A stretch of 64,000 nucleotides of DNA from Chryseobacterium mucoviscidosis (GCF_002177115.1 NZ_MVAG01000113.1:1-64000), one strand, 5' to 3'. Positions 1 to 10,998 are shown, counted from the stretch's first letter. Program-made: numbers and translations. Notes: generated by a model from the letters alone, not told the origin.

Positions 1-69
1 GAATCTTTTAATGCGAAAATTAAAAACTTCAGACTACAACTTCGAGGGGTAAAAGACAGAACTTTCTTT

Positions 70-130
70 CTATTCAGGTTGACTAAACTTTTTGCATAGC
101 CCCCAAGTTTTGGCTATGATCCCTGAATAG
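70..130. repeat. Nested inverted repeat (hairpin)
   Basis: An outer 9-bp inverted repeat (CTATTCAGG at 70-78, CCTGAATAG at 122-130) encloses an inner 7-bp one (CATAGCC at 95-101, GGCTATG at 112-118). There is no T-run after it, so it is not an obvious intrinsic terminator. It ends just before the 134-415 direct repeat. Function unknown; positions 1-133 hold no supportable gene. Confidence 0.45.
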
Positions 131-133
131 AAG

Positions 134-415
134 AAAACCACTCAGAATTCTCCCGAAATCCTTCGACTGTTGTTCGGTCTTTCTTCGGAAAAAATCCCAT
201 TTTTCCGAAGCCGATCCGAAGAAGACTCGAACATGATCCGAAGAAATGGGTTTTCAAACTGGTAACGGTCAAAGCCGGTCAAAAGCAGTCAAAACCCGTC
301 ATCTTTTTCACAGGTGCCTGAAATGGGAAAATTCTGTAATACCTTCGTTCAGTTAACCAATAAAAAAAGCACAAAATGCTACGAGTTACAAAAGGAATCC
401 TTGGAGGGTTTTCAG
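134..415 (+). repeat. Direct repeat, left copy (DUF6266-type leader)
   Basis: About 282 bp nearly identical to 11781-12065, in the same orientation. It contains a CCGAAG-rich stretch, degenerate GGTCAAAA-type 10-mers (about 255-300) and a leader running into a truncated coding start with the residues VTKGILGGFS. The homology stops abruptly inside that reading frame. The two copies bracket about 11.4 kb of accessory surface genes. Confidence 0.85.
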
Positions 416-471
416 AAATGCGAAAGAAACGCTTGCGTGTAACAGCAAGTATCTTGGGGCTTATACTTTAA
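376..471 (+). pseudogene. Decayed DUF6266-type gene start
   Basis: The ATG opens a 31-codon frame beginning MLRVTKGILGGFS, then diverges into unrelated residues and stops at 469-471. From memory of the family, MARITKGILGGFSGKVG is the characteristic start of DUF6266-type proteins, which occur in many copies in Chryseobacterium-like genomes. Only the first 13 codons survive here, so this is a remnant, not a functional gene. The other copy at 12026 keeps slightly more of the start. Positions 472-626 show no gene. Confidence 0.5.
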
Positions 472-626
472 TTTAATCTGAGTCTTTGTCCAAAAAAAGG
501 ACGGAGATTATTCGGGATTTCCTGAAAAATCAAATTAAGAATAATTTGAGGATAAAAAATGTGTTTTCTGACAATCACAATCAAATTGAATAACTTTACA
601 ACAGATTAAGTATAAACCGGTTTACA

Positions 627-2333
627 TCATATATTTTGTAGAGACTCTTCGATGCTTTTTTCCTTTGGAATGTTCATTTTAGATTTAATTTTACTCTTAT
701 AAACACGAACACTGCCATCGGTGATTTTTTCTAACATTGAAATTTCCTTTGCGCTTAAATTCAGCCTGAAATAAACACATAACTGAAGTTCCTGCTCCGA
801 AAGGATAGGGTATTGTTCGGATAGTTTTTTGATAAAGTTTTGGTTCTCCACAGAGTTTTGTTCAGTAAAATCAATATTTCTTTTATCAATATTGATTAAA
901 TTGTTTAAGTCGAAATAAAGCTCTTTAAGTATACTTTCCGGATTGTTCAGGTTAGACTTTCTGGCCTTCTTAATTTTTTCTAAAAATGCTTTTGCGGTTT
1001 CCTGCTTTATATTGAGATTAAGATGCAGATTTCTTATTTTCTCTTCCTGCAATTTCAGATTCTGCTGTAAGATTAATTCTTTCTGGTCTGAAATTGTTTT
1101 CTGCTGAGCGTTCATTTCTTTTTCTATTTTTCTTTTCTTGAATGTAGAAATGAAAAAATAGGTTAAAAATGAAATAATAATAATGCCGATAAGAATAATC
1201 CATGATCTTTGCACTTTTTGAGAATGTATCTCATTATCATACTTCTGATTAATGTTTTTAATGATGGTTTTATTTAAAGCTTCATTTAAATATCCCATCA
1301 TTTCCTTGTTGTCTGCTATCATTTCATCTTTAATCTGAAGTGTTTTAAAATGATAGACTTTGGCTTCATTATAATTTTTGAGGTTGAAATAATAATCTGT
1401 AAGGGTTTCAGATATAAGTAATCGGGTATCAAAATCGGGTGATTTTTTTTCTGAATTTTTCAGATAATCAATAATAACATTCATTTTTCCTGTATTCTGA
1501 TCAGATTTATAAACTCCATATAAATCTTTGCAGATAATCACCAGATCCCGCACAAGATCTTCTCTGTTTTTATTTTGGTTAAAAAGATTTTCTAATAAAG
1601 CCTGAGCTTCATTTCTGTTGCCGTTTTTTATATACGCTTCTGCAAGATTCTCACTAATATGTAAAAAAAACAAATGTTCTTGATGGGTCATGTTTTTTTT
1701 CTTAGTCAGAATTTCTAAAGCTTTTTTAAATTCCTGAATAGCGTTGTTGCTTTCATCTTTTTTTATATAAACCAATCCGAAATTATTGTACATGGATGAG
1801 ATATATAAATATTGGTCGGGAGTGTACAGCTTAAGGGCTTTTGTGAAATATTCATTGGCTTTGTCATATTTTTTCTCATTGTAATACAGCCTGCCTTTAA
1901 CGTGATAAAGATGAGGTAAAGATTTGGAGTTTTTAACTTTGAGTTCGTTTTCTATTGATTGATTCAGGTAGTAAAAGCTCAGATTACTGGAATAATTTTC
2001 AAAATGTAGTGCCAATGAAAAATTAACATCGGTGATAACAATAGAATATTTATTATTATTTGCTTTCCATAATTCCATAAGAGTAAGGAAGTGGGAAATT
2101 CTGTCTTTTTTATCCTGATCAAAAGTAAATAGAAGTGCGTATTTGTAAGAGATAAAATAAAGGCTGTCTTTTGTTTTTCCGAATTTATTTTTTTCAAGAT
2201 CTGCAATTTTTTGAAGTTGCACTTTATTATCAATATTGTTCTCAATTTTCTTTTTCAACTGCTGAAAATATTCTTCCTGTGAAAAGCAAAATATAGAAAA
2301 GAACAAAATAAAAAAAGATAGATTTTTCTTCAT
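627..2333 (-). CDS. TPR membrane protein with C-terminal LuxR-like HTH
   Basis: A 568-aa predicted one-component membrane regulator. The sequence shows a signal peptide (1-18), tetratricopeptide-like helical repeats (about 100-330, for example residues 140-210), one transmembrane helix (377-398), a charged coiled coil (400-460) and a C-terminal HTH (about 505-568). The pattern ELQLCVYFRLNLSAKEIS is typical of Bacteroidota LuxR-like output domains. The TPR part would lie in the periplasm and the HTH in the cytoplasm. The start is the ATG at 2331-2333, which gives a clean signal peptide; the frame also extends to a TTG at 2354. It is divergent from the secreted-protein genes beginning at 2570, which makes them possible targets, but this is inference. 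A perfect palindrome TAAACCGGTTTA sits just past the stop (613-624). Confidence 0.8.
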   Translation of the reverse strand: MKKNLSFFILFFSIFCFSQEEYFQQLKKKIENNIDNKVQLQKIADLEKNKFGKTKDSLYFISYKYALLFTFDQDKKDRISHFLTLMELWKANNNKYSIVITDVNFSLALHFENYSSNLSFYYLNQSIENELKVKNSKSLPHLYHVKGRLYYNEKKYDKANEYFTKALKLYTPDQYLYISSMYNNFGLVYIKKDESNNAIQEFKKALEILTKKKNMTHQEHLFFLHISENLAEAYIKNGNRNEAQALLENLFNQNKNREDLVRDLVIICKDLYGVYKSDQNTGKMNVIIDYLKNSEKKSPDFDTRLLISETLTDYYFNLKNYNEAKVYHFKTLQIKDEMIADNKEMMGYLNEALNKTIIKNINQKYDNEIHSQKVQRSWIILIGIIIISFLTYFFISTFKKRKIEKEMNAQQKTISDQKELILQQNLKLQEEKIRNLHLNLNIKQETAKAFLEKIKKARKSNLNNPESILKELYFDLNNLINIDKRNIDFTEQNSVENQNFIKKLSEQYPILSEQELQLCVYFRLNLSAKEISMLEKITDGSVRVYKSKIKSKMNIPKEKSIEESLQNI

Positions 2334-2569
2334 TGGATTACTTGTTGGTTGCAAACATATACGATAAAAAATTGCTGTAAAACATTATTAACAGTAATGT
2401 AAATTTAACTTACTGATTATTAAATTGTTAATTTTTTAAAATTAATGAATATTTTAATTATTTCTTCTTTTTATTAATACTTTTTAATACCTCATTTTCA
2501 TCATTTGCACTCGTAGGTATATAATTTCGCAGACACAACGGAAAGAATAAAATCTTCCTTCAACAGAAA

Positions 2570-3088
2570 ATGATGAAATTTTGGTTAGGGTTTGTACTGT
2601 TTTTTTTCTGCGGGTGTTGGATGCACTCACAGGATGTCGTTAATACCCAAATCATAAAGATGGGAGGCGCAATAATTATTGAGAATGATGAATCAGATAC
2701 CATTGCAGATAAAGTAAAAACAGAAAGAAAATCTCTTTTCGTTATCAGAAAAAAACAGACTAAGCAACATAAAAACATTCAAAAGAGAAATACTAAATTA
2801 ATTTCAGTAGACAGCAGAAAAAATCGCTCTGAAAAAAAAACACAAATAAAAACATATAAGAGTTCAGATGATGATTGGCTTTTTTCAACTTCACTGGTGA
2901 AAAAGATTTCTGCTGTTTTTTCTTCGAATACAAATCCCGATCTCAAAAAGAACTTTAATAATTATGTTTTCTTAATAAGATTATTCAAAGAACATTTTAT
3001 CAGAAAAAACACCTATTTCTATCTCTTTTTTAAGCATTCAGAAATATGGCATCAGTTTTTCAACAAGCCTCCGCCATGTATTATTTAA
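2570..3088 (+). CDS. Small secreted hypothetical protein
   Basis: A 172-aa protein of unrecognised family. Residues 1-20 form a signal peptide (MMKFWLGFVLFFFCGCWMHS); the Cys pair before the cleavage region leaves open a lipoprotein. The middle (about 50-105) is very basic and rich in Lys, Arg and Gln, and the C-terminus is aromatic and hydrophobic. The second ATG at 2573 is an equally good start. It is divergent from the 627-2333 regulator and precedes the adhesin gene by 153 bp, so it may belong to the same surface cluster. No enzymatic motif is visible. Confidence 0.6.
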   Translation: MMKFWLGFVLFFFCGCWMHSQDVVNTQIIKMGGAIIIENDESDTIADKVKTERKSLFVIRKKQTKQHKNIQKRNTKLISVDSRKNRSEKKTQIKTYKSSDDDWLFSTSLVKKISAVFSSNTNPDLKKNFNNYVFLIRLFKEHFIRKNTYFYLFFKHSEIWHQFFNKPPPCII

Positions 3089-3241
3089 AGATCAATATCT
3101 GTCATCTTCAAAATAGTCATAGGGTTTGTCAAGCATTTTGTTTTAAGGATTCACTCTACTGAAAGAGATTAAAGCTACAGGTTTTCAGACAGATAATGGA
3201 ATATGGTTACATAATAATTAAGATTTATATAAAGTACAAAA

Positions 3242-6200
3242 ATGAACAACATAAAACTATTTTTGGTTTGTCTGCTTTTCTTATTAGCAAGCGGAGCAAA
3301 TGCCCAGACGAATTTGGCACTGGGAAAAACCGTAACCTCTTCGGCAGGCGGAAGTTCACTGTCTAATCTGGTAGATGGTAATTTTAATACAGCTGCGATT
3401 ACAGGTAATGCTGCAGTTCCGCCTAATGCAGAATATTTTCTGGTGGATCTGGGTTCAGACTATATTATCGATAACGTAACATTAGGATCGGTAGTTCCGG
3501 ATAATGGACGCTCCAGAAGATTTATGCTGATTACCTATCCCAGCACAGTGGGAGGTAATTTAGGATTTAATCCGAATACTTATATTGCTGCTAATAATAC
3601 CTGTTATTTATACAACAGATTAGTATATACAGATCCTGCAGGATTTGTGGATTCCCAGACTGTGTTGGGAGGCGGTCCGGTTCCCGCTGTAGATAATTCT
3701 AAGAGAGGACCGGCTTTCCCTGGTGGGCAAATCAATATGCACGTTGGTATACATAAAGCAAGATATGTGCTGATTCTTAATTTGCAGGATGACAACCTCG
3801 AATTTACAGAATTGCAGGTATTTGCCTCTACTAAACCAGCAGTAAGAAATTTTGTAAACGGTGGTTTTGAACTTGATGGTGCTGGTATGCCAAGAGAAGG
3901 CGATGTACGAGGATGGAGCACTACGGAAGCGGCAGCAATGCCCGGCAACAGAACCCCGGTAATTCCTACGCAAGGCAGTTTAATTGAATACTGGAGTGAT
4001 GGACAACTGGAAGGAGGTTCTCCGGTTTTATCATCTCAGGGATCATTTTGGGCAGAATTAAATGCTTATACCAATGGAATGCTTGAACAAGAACCAATAT
4101 GTGTTCTACCCGGAGAAAGTTTTACGTGGTCATTTCTGCACCGGGGAAGAAATGGAGTTGATGTAATGGGGTTGCGTATAGATGATCAAAACGTTGCGGA
4201 GTTTTCAGACAATAATGGACAAGGCGGAACCCATTCTTTTATTTTAACAGGGAATAGCACGATTAATACAGGATTAACACAAAGTGCAACCGATGTTAGA
4301 GGATGGACAAGATATACCGGAACCTGGAACAATACTTCAGGGGTGGCAAAAACAGTATTTTTTTCATATTATGCAAAAAGTACGGCGTCTAGTGGATTGG
4401 GTGGCGGTAACTTTATTGATGATGTGTCGATAACTTCTCTCAACAGTATTGCCAATTTATCAACCGCGTCCAGCAGTGGTCTGGAAACAATACCGAGTGC
4501 TAATCTTCCAAAATTAACCATCAATGGGAGTGTTACCACAGCACAGACCATTCAGATTAATATAACCGGAGGTACAGCCACCAGAGGAGTAGATTATACT
4601 ACAATACCTGCAACAGGATTAATTACAGTAACAATACCTGCAGGAAATTATGATGGAACAGATGCAACTGCTATTAGTTTAGCGCCTTATATTCAGATCA
4701 ATCAGGATAATATATCAGAATCTAATGAAACGATAGAATTTTCTCTTCAGAATTCAACGGGCAATGTATTGATTGCGCCGACTTCAGGGTGCTTTACCAG
4801 AATCGTATCTGCAATTTATACGATTATTGATCCTGTAGCGGATCTTTCGATTGTGAAAACTGTTAATAATGCCACACCAAATGTAGGCAGCCCTGTACAA
4901 TTTAGTTTGGTGGTCACCAATAACGGTCCGGATAATGCTGCCGGGGTTTCCGTAACAGATCTCCTACCTAGCGGTTATACCTATCAGAGTTCTACAGCAA
5001 CCTCAGGTTCTTATGCTCCGGCAACAGGGATTTGGGCAATCGGCAATTTAGCCAACGGAGCAGCAAGTACTCTCACCATAACGGCTTTAGCAAATTCTAC
5101 AGGAACGTATCTGAATACAGCTACTGTTAGTGGAAATGTATCAGATCCTGTTTCTGGCAACAATACATCTTCGGCAACGACAGCACCTGTGGTTCAGAAT
5201 GAATGTATGGGAAGTACGGCAACTAAGTTAAATTTATCCGGAGGAGTTTTGATTTCCGGTACGGCAAATACGGTAGGCGCAAAATATAAATACAGTAATG
5301 CTATTGGAGGAACGGGAGTGAGCCAGCAAGCAGACGTTGTGTTTGAACTTACAGCGTTGGATTATGGGTCATCTTTATTACAATCGAATTATAATTTTGT
5401 TTTTGATGTTCCCCAATCTACTGCAGGTATTGAAAATAATTTTCAGCCTGGTTTTATAAGAAGTACGACAGGAAATATAAATAACATTCCGAATGGAACT
5501 TATCACCAGTCTTCAACCTGGAAAGTTACAATATACAAAGCAGGAACGAATACACCTTACAGTGTACCGTCTATTGTGCAGGTACTGGATAATGACGGAT
5601 CGCTGTCTTCAACAATAAATGTGATTGAAAGTGTAGAGTTTTTATCTCCGCTTCCGGCTCAGATTTTAACGAGTACCCCTACAACACAGATTGTTACAGG
5701 AAATGTTGTGAAATCTAATGGAACTTCACAACCGGGTATAGGAGTAGATCCTCAGTATTCTGCTTATGGAAATTACGGTTATGCCAATGAGTTTAGCTTT
5801 AAATTAGATAATGAGATTGTAATTAATGGAGGAGGAACCGGAAGCATCAGTTCAAATCTTGCTAATCGTTATGCGTCAGTTAACTTTGGCTGTGACTTCT
5901 CCGGAACCAATAACTTTACCAAGCAGATTGTCCGTGGAAAAGTTTATACCGATACGGATGGAGGAACACCAAGCGGAGTACCTTATACTGCGGGTAATGT
6001 ATATGCAAATCTGGTAGATCCAAACGGGATCATTGTAAATTCCCAAATGGTGAGTACTGCAACCGGAATATACAGTTTCAGCAATGTAATCGCAGGAACC
6101 TATACCATAATACTTACAAACGCAATGCAGACAGTGGGAGCAACGGCCCCTGTTTCATCTTCATTGCCGCCAAACTATGTTAATGTTACATCTACAGACA

Positions 6201-6595
6201 GCACTCCTACAGATGGAATCACTACGGTAGTTGTAACCAATGTTGATTTGGATGGTATTGATTTCGGAATCAATCTGGCGGTTTGCTATGAATCTCCTAC
6301 CGATACAGGCAGTTCAGTTCCGGTAAAACATGGGATTACCTTATTAGGAAGAGCAGGAGCAGGTAACGGAAACTGGCCGATGCTGAGAAATTCGGCTTAT
6401 ACCGTATTAGAATCCAAAACGAAAGGTTTCGTGATTACCAGAAATTCTAATCCTGAAGGAAGTATTGCAATTCCTGTTGTGGGAATGATAGTGTTTGATA
6501 CGGATGAAAATTCGGGCAAAGGATGTCTGAAAATCTATACAGGATCCGGATCCGGTGAAGGCTGGAAATGCTTTAATACACAGACTTGTCCATAA
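3242..6595 (+). CDS. Large secreted adhesin-like multidomain protein
   Basis: A 1117-aa predicted surface protein. After a signal peptide (1-21, ending GANA) come a discoidin/F5-8C-like segment (about 22-200, [11 protein letters not shown] with a VDLG strand), Ig-like or Calx-beta-like modules (about 200-530), a DUF11 repeat (about 532-645, [10 protein letters not shown] and NNGPDNA) and an SdrD-B-like module (about 900-1010, [10 protein letters not shown]). The C-terminal segment contains a G-M-V/I-F pattern and a W near the end, resembling the end of the next gene product. No standard T9SS domain with a YPNP motif is visible, so the export route is unclear. A role in adhesion or biofilm is inferred from domain types only. 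Confidence 0.75.
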   Translation: MNNIKLFLVCLLFLLASGANAQTNLALGKTVTSSAGGSSLSNLVDGNFNTAAITGNAAVPPNAEYFLVDLGSDYIIDNVTLGSVVPDNGRSRRFMLITYPSTVGGNLGFNPNTYIAANNTCYLYNRLVYTDPAGFVDSQTVLGGGPVPAVDNSKRGPAFPGGQINMHVGIHKARYVLILNLQDDNLEFTELQVFASTKPAVRNFVNGGFELDGAGMPREGDVRGWSTTEAAAMPGNRTPVIPTQGSLIEYWSDGQLEGGSPVLSSQGSFWAELNAYTNGMLEQEPICVLPGESFTWSFLHRGRNGVDVMGLRIDDQNVAEFSDNNGQGGTHSFILTGNSTINTGLTQSATDVRGWTRYTGTWNNTSGVAKTVFFSYYAKSTASSGLGGGNFIDDVSITSLNSIANLSTASSSGLETIPSANLPKLTINGSVTTAQTIQINITGGTATRGVDYTTIPATGLITVTIPAGNYDGTDATAISLAPYIQINQDNISESNETIEFSLQNSTGNVLIAPTSGCFTRIVSAIYTIIDPVADLSIVKTVNNATPNVGSPVQFSLVVTNNGPDNAAGVSVTDLLPSGYTYQSSTATSGSYAPATGIWAIGNLANGAASTLTITALANSTGTYLNTATVSGNVSDPVSGNNTSSATTAPVVQNECMGSTATKLNLSGGVLISGTANTVGAKYKYSNAIGGTGVSQQADVVFELTALDYGSSLLQSNYNFVFDVPQSTAGIENNFQPGFIRSTTGNINNIPNGTYHQSSTWKVTIYKAGTNTPYSVPSIVQVLDNDGSLSSTINVIESVEFLSPLPAQILTSTPTTQIVTGNVVKSNGTSQPGIGVDPQYSAYGNYGYANEFSFKLDNEIVINGGGTGSISSNLANRYASVNFGCDFSGTNNFTKQIVRGKVYTDTDGGTPSGVPYTAGNVYANLVDPNGIIVNSQMVSTATGIYSFSNVIAGTYTIILTNAMQTVGATAPVSSSLPPNYVNVTSTDSTPTDGITTVVVTNVDLDGIDFGINLAVCYESPTDTGSSVPVKHGITLLGRAGAGNGNWPMLRNSAYTVLESKTKGFVITRNSNPEGSIAIPVVGMIVFDTDENSGKGCLKIYTGSGSGEGWKCFNTQTCP

Positions 6596-6660
6596 CATTT
6601 TAATACCATTGGGTAATGGTGTTTATTGACCATGCCCATTGTGTTATCAAATATAAAACA

Positions 6661-7239
6661 ATGAAAAAAATAATCATACTTATCGGAATATACACCTCGG
6701 TTTTATCATTTTCTCAGGTAAGAATCGGGGAGAAAACAATTAATCCTACCAATTACGATTTAAGCAGTGCTTCCGTTTTACTGGAATTCGGGGATACAAA
6801 TAACAAAGGAATTGTTCTCCCTTATGTAGAAACGGTTCCTGCAGGAGCCAATAATGCTAAAGGTGGTACTTTTATTTTTGATGTGTCTGCATCATCGGAA
6901 TATAAAGTTAAAGTAAAAAATGAGAACACAGGCTGGACAGATCTCAGTGTACAATCAGGCTACAGCACAGCGGTAGAAACGGTAGTGAAAAATCCTCAGG
7001 CGGCTCCACTGGCAGACAAAGCCGGAGCAAAAGCTGTGATCGGAAATTCTGCCACAACAACGGACGGTGTTCTGGTTTTGGATTCAGGAAACAAATCCAT
7101 GGTTCTTCCTATAGTTACCAATTATACCAACATCAAGAATCCGTCACCCGGAATGATGGTTTTTCTGAAAGGGGCAACTGCAGACAAACATCGTTTGGTG
7201 GTTTTTAATGGACAGAAGTGGACATTCTGGAAACCATAA
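6661..7239 (+). CDS. Secreted companion protein of the adhesin
   Basis: A 192-aa secreted protein of unrecognised family. It has a signal peptide (1-18, MKKIIILIGIYTSVLSFS) and a body with LLEFGDTNNKGIVLPYV and a C-terminus containing GMMVF and a final KWTFWKP. The frame extends upstream to an ATG at 6616, but the ATG at 6661 begins the signal peptide and is preferred. The terminal module resembles the end of the 1117-aa protein 65 bp upstream, which suggests the two are co-transcribed and structurally related. A hairpin at 7259-7291 follows the stop. Confidence 0.65.
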   Translation: MKKIIILIGIYTSVLSFSQVRIGEKTINPTNYDLSSASVLLEFGDTNNKGIVLPYVETVPAGANNAKGGTFIFDVSASSEYKVKVKNENTGWTDLSVQSGYSTAVETVVKNPQAAPLADKAGAKAVIGNSATTTDGVLVLDSGNKSMVLPIVTNYTNIKNPSPGMMVFLKGATADKHRLVVFNGQKWTFWKP

Positions 7240-7258
7240 CATTAAAATATAAAAATGG

Positions 7259-7291
7259 GAACAGCTTAAAATTTTACTTTTTAAGCTGTTC
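7259..7291 (+). terminator. Hairpin after 6661-7239 gene
   Basis: A perfect 13-bp inverted repeat (GAACAGCTTAAAA and its complement) with a 7-nt loop, 19 bp after the stop. The right arm is followed by CATTTC rather than a T-run, so efficient intrinsic termination is uncertain. Confidence 0.5.
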
Positions 7292-7314
7292 ATTTCAAAC
7301 ATTGCCAGCTCTAT

Positions 7315-7521
7315 ATGTCTGAAAAATATAAATATCTCATAGGAAAAACCAAGCAGGAAGTCATTTCCATTCTGGGACAGGAATTTAATTTTTATCCGTC
7401 GGATCATTGGAGCTATGAACTGTATACAACCTGGTGGGGCAAGCAGGCAACACTGTATCTGGATTTTCAAAATGATCGGGTTAGAGATTTTAAAATAAAC
7501 TTCAGATACTTGAGATTCTAA
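7315..7521 (+). CDS. Small conserved hypothetical protein
   Basis: A 68-aa protein without signal peptide. The pattern GKTKQEVISILG followed by aromatic-rich strands and LYLDFQNDRVRDF resembles the short BamE/SmpA-type fold (helix with G-x-T-x-x-E-V, then beta strands), but this is a weak structural guess. It starts just after the hairpin at 7291 and ends 52 bp before the metalloprotease gene. It could be a stand-alone cytoplasmic protein; no function can be assigned. Confidence 0.5.
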   Translation: MSEKYKYLIGKTKQEVISILGQEFNFYPSDHWSYELYTTWWGKQATLYLDFQNDRVRDFKINFRYLRF

Positions 7522-7573
7522 ATTCTTTACTTTAAACAACATGTTTTTAATTGATTGCTTTAAAAAGTAGAAT

Positions 7574-10555
7574 ATGAAAAAAATAGTCATTTTATTTTAT
7601 ACATTTATTTCCATTACTATTCTGGGACAAAATTCATTAGAACAGACTTCTTCAGACACTGAAATCAAGATAGATTTTAAAAAGTTTGAGACTCAGTTTT
7701 ATAAAAAGAAAGAAACTTCTCAGAAAATGAAGGGAAATATATCAATCCTTCTTCCTGAGAACGGTTTGATAAAATTTATTTTAAATGAGAATGATCTTAT
7801 ACCGAATAGAATTGCGTCGATTATAACATTTGACGGTAAGAGTGAAGATGGGAAGTTTTCAATGAAACTCTCTTTATACAATAATAGGCTAAGTGCAATT
7901 ATTAAAACTTATCAGGGTAAATATTATGTATTGGAAAGATCAGGGATTAGTTCTTCAGATCATTACAGAATATACAGCTTAAGTGAAGCCATGAAAAAAG
8001 AGGCTTTTATCTGCAGTGCGAATGTTGAAGATTTCCTTTCAAAAACTCATGATGGTTCCATAATATCAAAATCAGTAACCAATTTTCCGATCGGATCACA
8101 GCTCAGAAAATATCGTATGGCTGTTGCAGCCACAGGCGAATCGGTAGAATCATTAGGCAGTGCGGATGCAGTTCTTAATGAAATTGTATCCAAGATTAAT
8201 GCAGTTAATCTTATCTATGAATCTGAAATTTCCGTTACTTTTACTTTGATATCCGAAACACTGAACAAAAGCATTCTTTTTACCAACTCTGCTACAGATC
8301 CGTTTACAGGAACCGGAGGAAGTGCAGGCCAGGCAGGTTTTGTAATAATGAATAATTCAGGACTTCTTACTTATAATAAATATGATATAGGACATACGGT
8401 AAATATAAGTACTTCGGGAGGAGCAAGCGGCACAGCTGGCGGGCAGCCTTGTAATGATTCTTCAAAAGCTTTGGGGTGGTCTAACTGGGGAACACAAAAC
8501 AGTCTGGGATTTGTTACAAATCTTATAGCTCACGAAATGGGACATCAATTCGGAGCAAGCCATAGCTACAATGCTACAGGAGGAGATTCCCCCGGAGATA
8601 CTTTTTGCGCCAATAGTTGGAGCAGTAGCGGAGCAGTAGAACCCGGAAGCGGAGCCACTCTTATGGCATACGGAACAAACTGTTCTTATCCTGTAGACCA
8701 AAGATATCCTTCTGATAATTATGAATCCTACTTTCATGCAAGAAGTCTGGATCAGATTCTGAACAGAATACAGACCCTTTCTACATGCTATACAGTCGTT
8801 GCAAGCAGTAATACACCGCCTGCTGCCAACGCAGGAGCCGATATTACCATACCCAAAAATACACCTTTCAGGCTCTTGGGAACAGGAACGGATGCGAATG
8901 ATGCCAATCTTTCTTATACCTGGGAAGAAAATGATGCTGCTACGGCTAATGATAAAGGTGCATTTGGATCCACATTAAATGGTGTTGGTGGCTATACTGC
9001 GGTCAGCAGTGCTACTGCACCGCTTTTCAGATCGGTTAAAAGCAATATAAATGGAGAAAGATATTTTCCAAAACTGAATTTCATCCTCAATAACCAGAAT
9101 GTTCCTCCCATGAATGAGGGAGAAGCATTGCCCAACGTTGCAAGAAATATCAATCTTAGATTAACTGTTCGTGATAATAATGCTTCAAACGGTGGGATTG
9201 ATTCGGATGATCTTAATGTTACGGTTGTTGATTGCGGACCTTTAAGTGTAAGCTATCCAAATGCATCAGGAATAACGCTGAATGCCAATAGCAGTGCTAC
9301 GATAAGCTGGAATGTAAATAATACAAACTCAATAGCTAATACCGTTAATCTGTTTTTATCTATTGATGGAGGTTTGAGTTTTCCTTATATTTTAGCGAGC
9401 AATATTTTAAACAACGGAAGTTATGTTGTAACAATTCCCAATATTCCAGCTACAACTAAGGCAAGAATAAAAGTAAGTGCATTGCTCAATCCAAATGTAG
9501 AATTTTTTGATATCTCGGATAATAATTTTACCATAGCATCAGCTTGTGAAGCATTTAGAAGTTACATCAGTCCCACTTTTGCTGTAACAACTTATGCAGG
9601 ATCTGCGATTGCGAATCTTAATATGACAGGTGCAGCGGCAGCCAGTGAACCTTTCAGTACAAAATCGATCATTTTTAATGCGCCGTCTACAAATTCAGCA
9701 ATACATGGGTATTCCAGTGCAGATAATGTAACACCCATCAGCTTCAATGATAATTATCCCACTCATCTTGTGCAGTTTCGGGTAACGCAGACAGGAAATT
9801 ATACGATTTCTAAAAATTCCGGTTTTCTTATAACTTCAGTGTATACAGCTACACCACCTAATTTGTCAGGTTTTTTAACATCAAACTCTACAGGGGCATA
9901 TTATGGAGTTGTAAATGCTTCCGGTTCCACAAGATCCGTAGTACTTAACGAGGGAACAAATTATTTTATGTATTTATGTAATTTTAGTAATCCTGCCAAT
10001 GCCAATACTTACACATTGACTTTTAACGGACCCGGAATGGTTTATGAAACCATAAATACACCATCAGGTTACAACTATACTTATATTGCCGTGAACAACA
10101 GTACAAATAAAGTAGAGGCTATTCATCCGACAGCGGATTTTACAGTATTACCAATAGGCTCTTATACCGTGAAAGGACTTTCATATATCAATACAGCTTC
10201 GCCTTCGTCATTTATTGGAAAGACATTTAACGAGATTGTTGCAATGGGTGTCTGTGTTCAGGAAAGTTCTAATAAAAGACAACTTACTATTACCGGAGTA
10301 CTGTCAACTGCTGATATAAAAAAAACAGAAAGTGATATAAAAGTAGCACCCAACCCTGTAAATGACTGGCTGACTGTAGTAAGCGATAAAAATGTTTCAG
10401 AATATGAAATATTGGATTTATCAGGAAGGATTATTATTCCGAAATCAAAATTTCACAACAGTATATTTCTGAAAAACTTAAGCACAGGATCATATATTTT
10501 AAAATTGTTTGATGGTCATCATATCATCTATAAAACAACGATTATTAAAAACTAA
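7574..10555 (+). CDS. Reprolysin-like zinc metalloprotease, T9SS-exported
   Basis: A 993-aa secreted metallopeptidase. Visible parts are a signal peptide (1-19), a propeptide-like region (to about 180), a metzincin catalytic domain (about 180-405) with the extended zinc motif HEMGHQFGASH at 320-330 (His320, Glu321, His324, His330) and a downstream Met-turn-like LMAYG, then Ig/PKD-like segments (about 415-560), a C-terminal beta-sandwich region, and a type A T9SS sorting domain (about 915-993, APNPVNDWL ... GRI ... LSTGSYILKL). It would be exported through the T9SS and released or attached at the surface. It is the best-supported enzyme in this first cluster; substrate unknown. Confidence 0.9.
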   Translation: MKKIVILFYTFISITILGQNSLEQTSSDTEIKIDFKKFETQFYKKKETSQKMKGNISILLPENGLIKFILNENDLIPNRIASIITFDGKSEDGKFSMKLSLYNNRLSAIIKTYQGKYYVLERSGISSSDHYRIYSLSEAMKKEAFICSANVEDFLSKTHDGSIISKSVTNFPIGSQLRKYRMAVAATGESVESLGSADAVLNEIVSKINAVNLIYESEISVTFTLISETLNKSILFTNSATDPFTGTGGSAGQAGFVIMNNSGLLTYNKYDIGHTVNISTSGGASGTAGGQPCNDSSKALGWSNWGTQNSLGFVTNLIAHEMGHQFGASHSYNATGGDSPGDTFCANSWSSSGAVEPGSGATLMAYGTNCSYPVDQRYPSDNYESYFHARSLDQILNRIQTLSTCYTVVASSNTPPAANAGADITIPKNTPFRLLGTGTDANDANLSYTWEENDAATANDKGAFGSTLNGVGGYTAVSSATAPLFRSVKSNINGERYFPKLNFILNNQNVPPMNEGEALPNVARNINLRLTVRDNNASNGGIDSDDLNVTVVDCGPLSVSYPNASGITLNANSSATISWNVNNTNSIANTVNLFLSIDGGLSFPYILASNILNNGSYVVTIPNIPATTKARIKVSALLNPNVEFFDISDNNFTIASACEAFRSYISPTFAVTTYAGSAIANLNMTGAAAASEPFSTKSIIFNAPSTNSAIHGYSSADNVTPISFNDNYPTHLVQFRVTQTGNYTISKNSGFLITSVYTATPPNLSGFLTSNSTGAYYGVVNASGSTRSVVLNEGTNYFMYLCNFSNPANANTYTLTFNGPGMVYETINTPSGYNYTYIAVNNSTNKVEAIHPTADFTVLPIGSYTVKGLSYINTASPSSFIGKTFNEIVAMGVCVQESSNKRQLTITGVLSTADIKKTESDIKVAPNPVNDWLTVVSDKNVSEYEILDLSGRIIIPKSKFHNSIFLKNLSTGSYILKLFDGHHIIYKTTIIKN

Positions 10556-10566
10556 AATGATTAAAA

Positions 10567-10998
10567 ATGAAATTTAATTTTAAAAATATACACATAGGAC
10601 ATCTAATAAAAAGTAAAGTTTTGGAGCATGAAGATATAACGCTGGACAGAATTTGTAATTTTTTTGATTGTGATGAGGAAAAAATACAAATGATGTATGC
10701 TTCCGAAAATCTGGAAACCGATTTGCTTCTCAAATGGAGTAAATTATTAAAGTTTGATTTTTTCAGAATATATACTCAACATTTGATTCTTTATTCCCCT
10801 CCACAAAGTAGTGTTTCAAAAAATAGTAAAAATTCAACTCTTCCTCAATTTCGTAAGAATATCTATACGAAAGAAATAATAGAATTTATTCTGGAATTAA
10901 TTGAAAAAGGAGAGAAGGATAAAAAAGAAATAATTGACGAATATAGAATTCCTAAAAATACGCTTTATAAGTGGATTAATAAGTATTCTCAGATGTAA
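10567..10998 (+). CDS. Small protein with transposase-like HTH (1)
   Basis: A 143-aa cytoplasmic protein starting 11 bp after the metalloprotease stop. The N-terminal half (about 5-75) resembles an XRE-like helical region; after a Ser-rich linker the C-terminal 45 residues form a second HTH ending IPKNTLYKWINKYSQM, as in the helix-turn-helix of transposase OrfA-like proteins. There is no catalytic domain, so it is more likely a DNA-binding protein or a domesticated relic than an active transposase. The following gene at 11091 has a similar C-terminal HTH. Tight spacing suggests co-transcription with the protease. Confidence 0.6.
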   Translation: MKFNFKNIHIGHLIKSKVLEHEDITLDRICNFFDCDEEKIQMMYASENLETDLLLKWSKLLKFDFFRIYTQHLILYSPPQSSVSKNSKNSTLPQFRKNIYTKEIIEFILELIEKGEKDKKEIIDEYRIPKNTLYKWINKYSQM

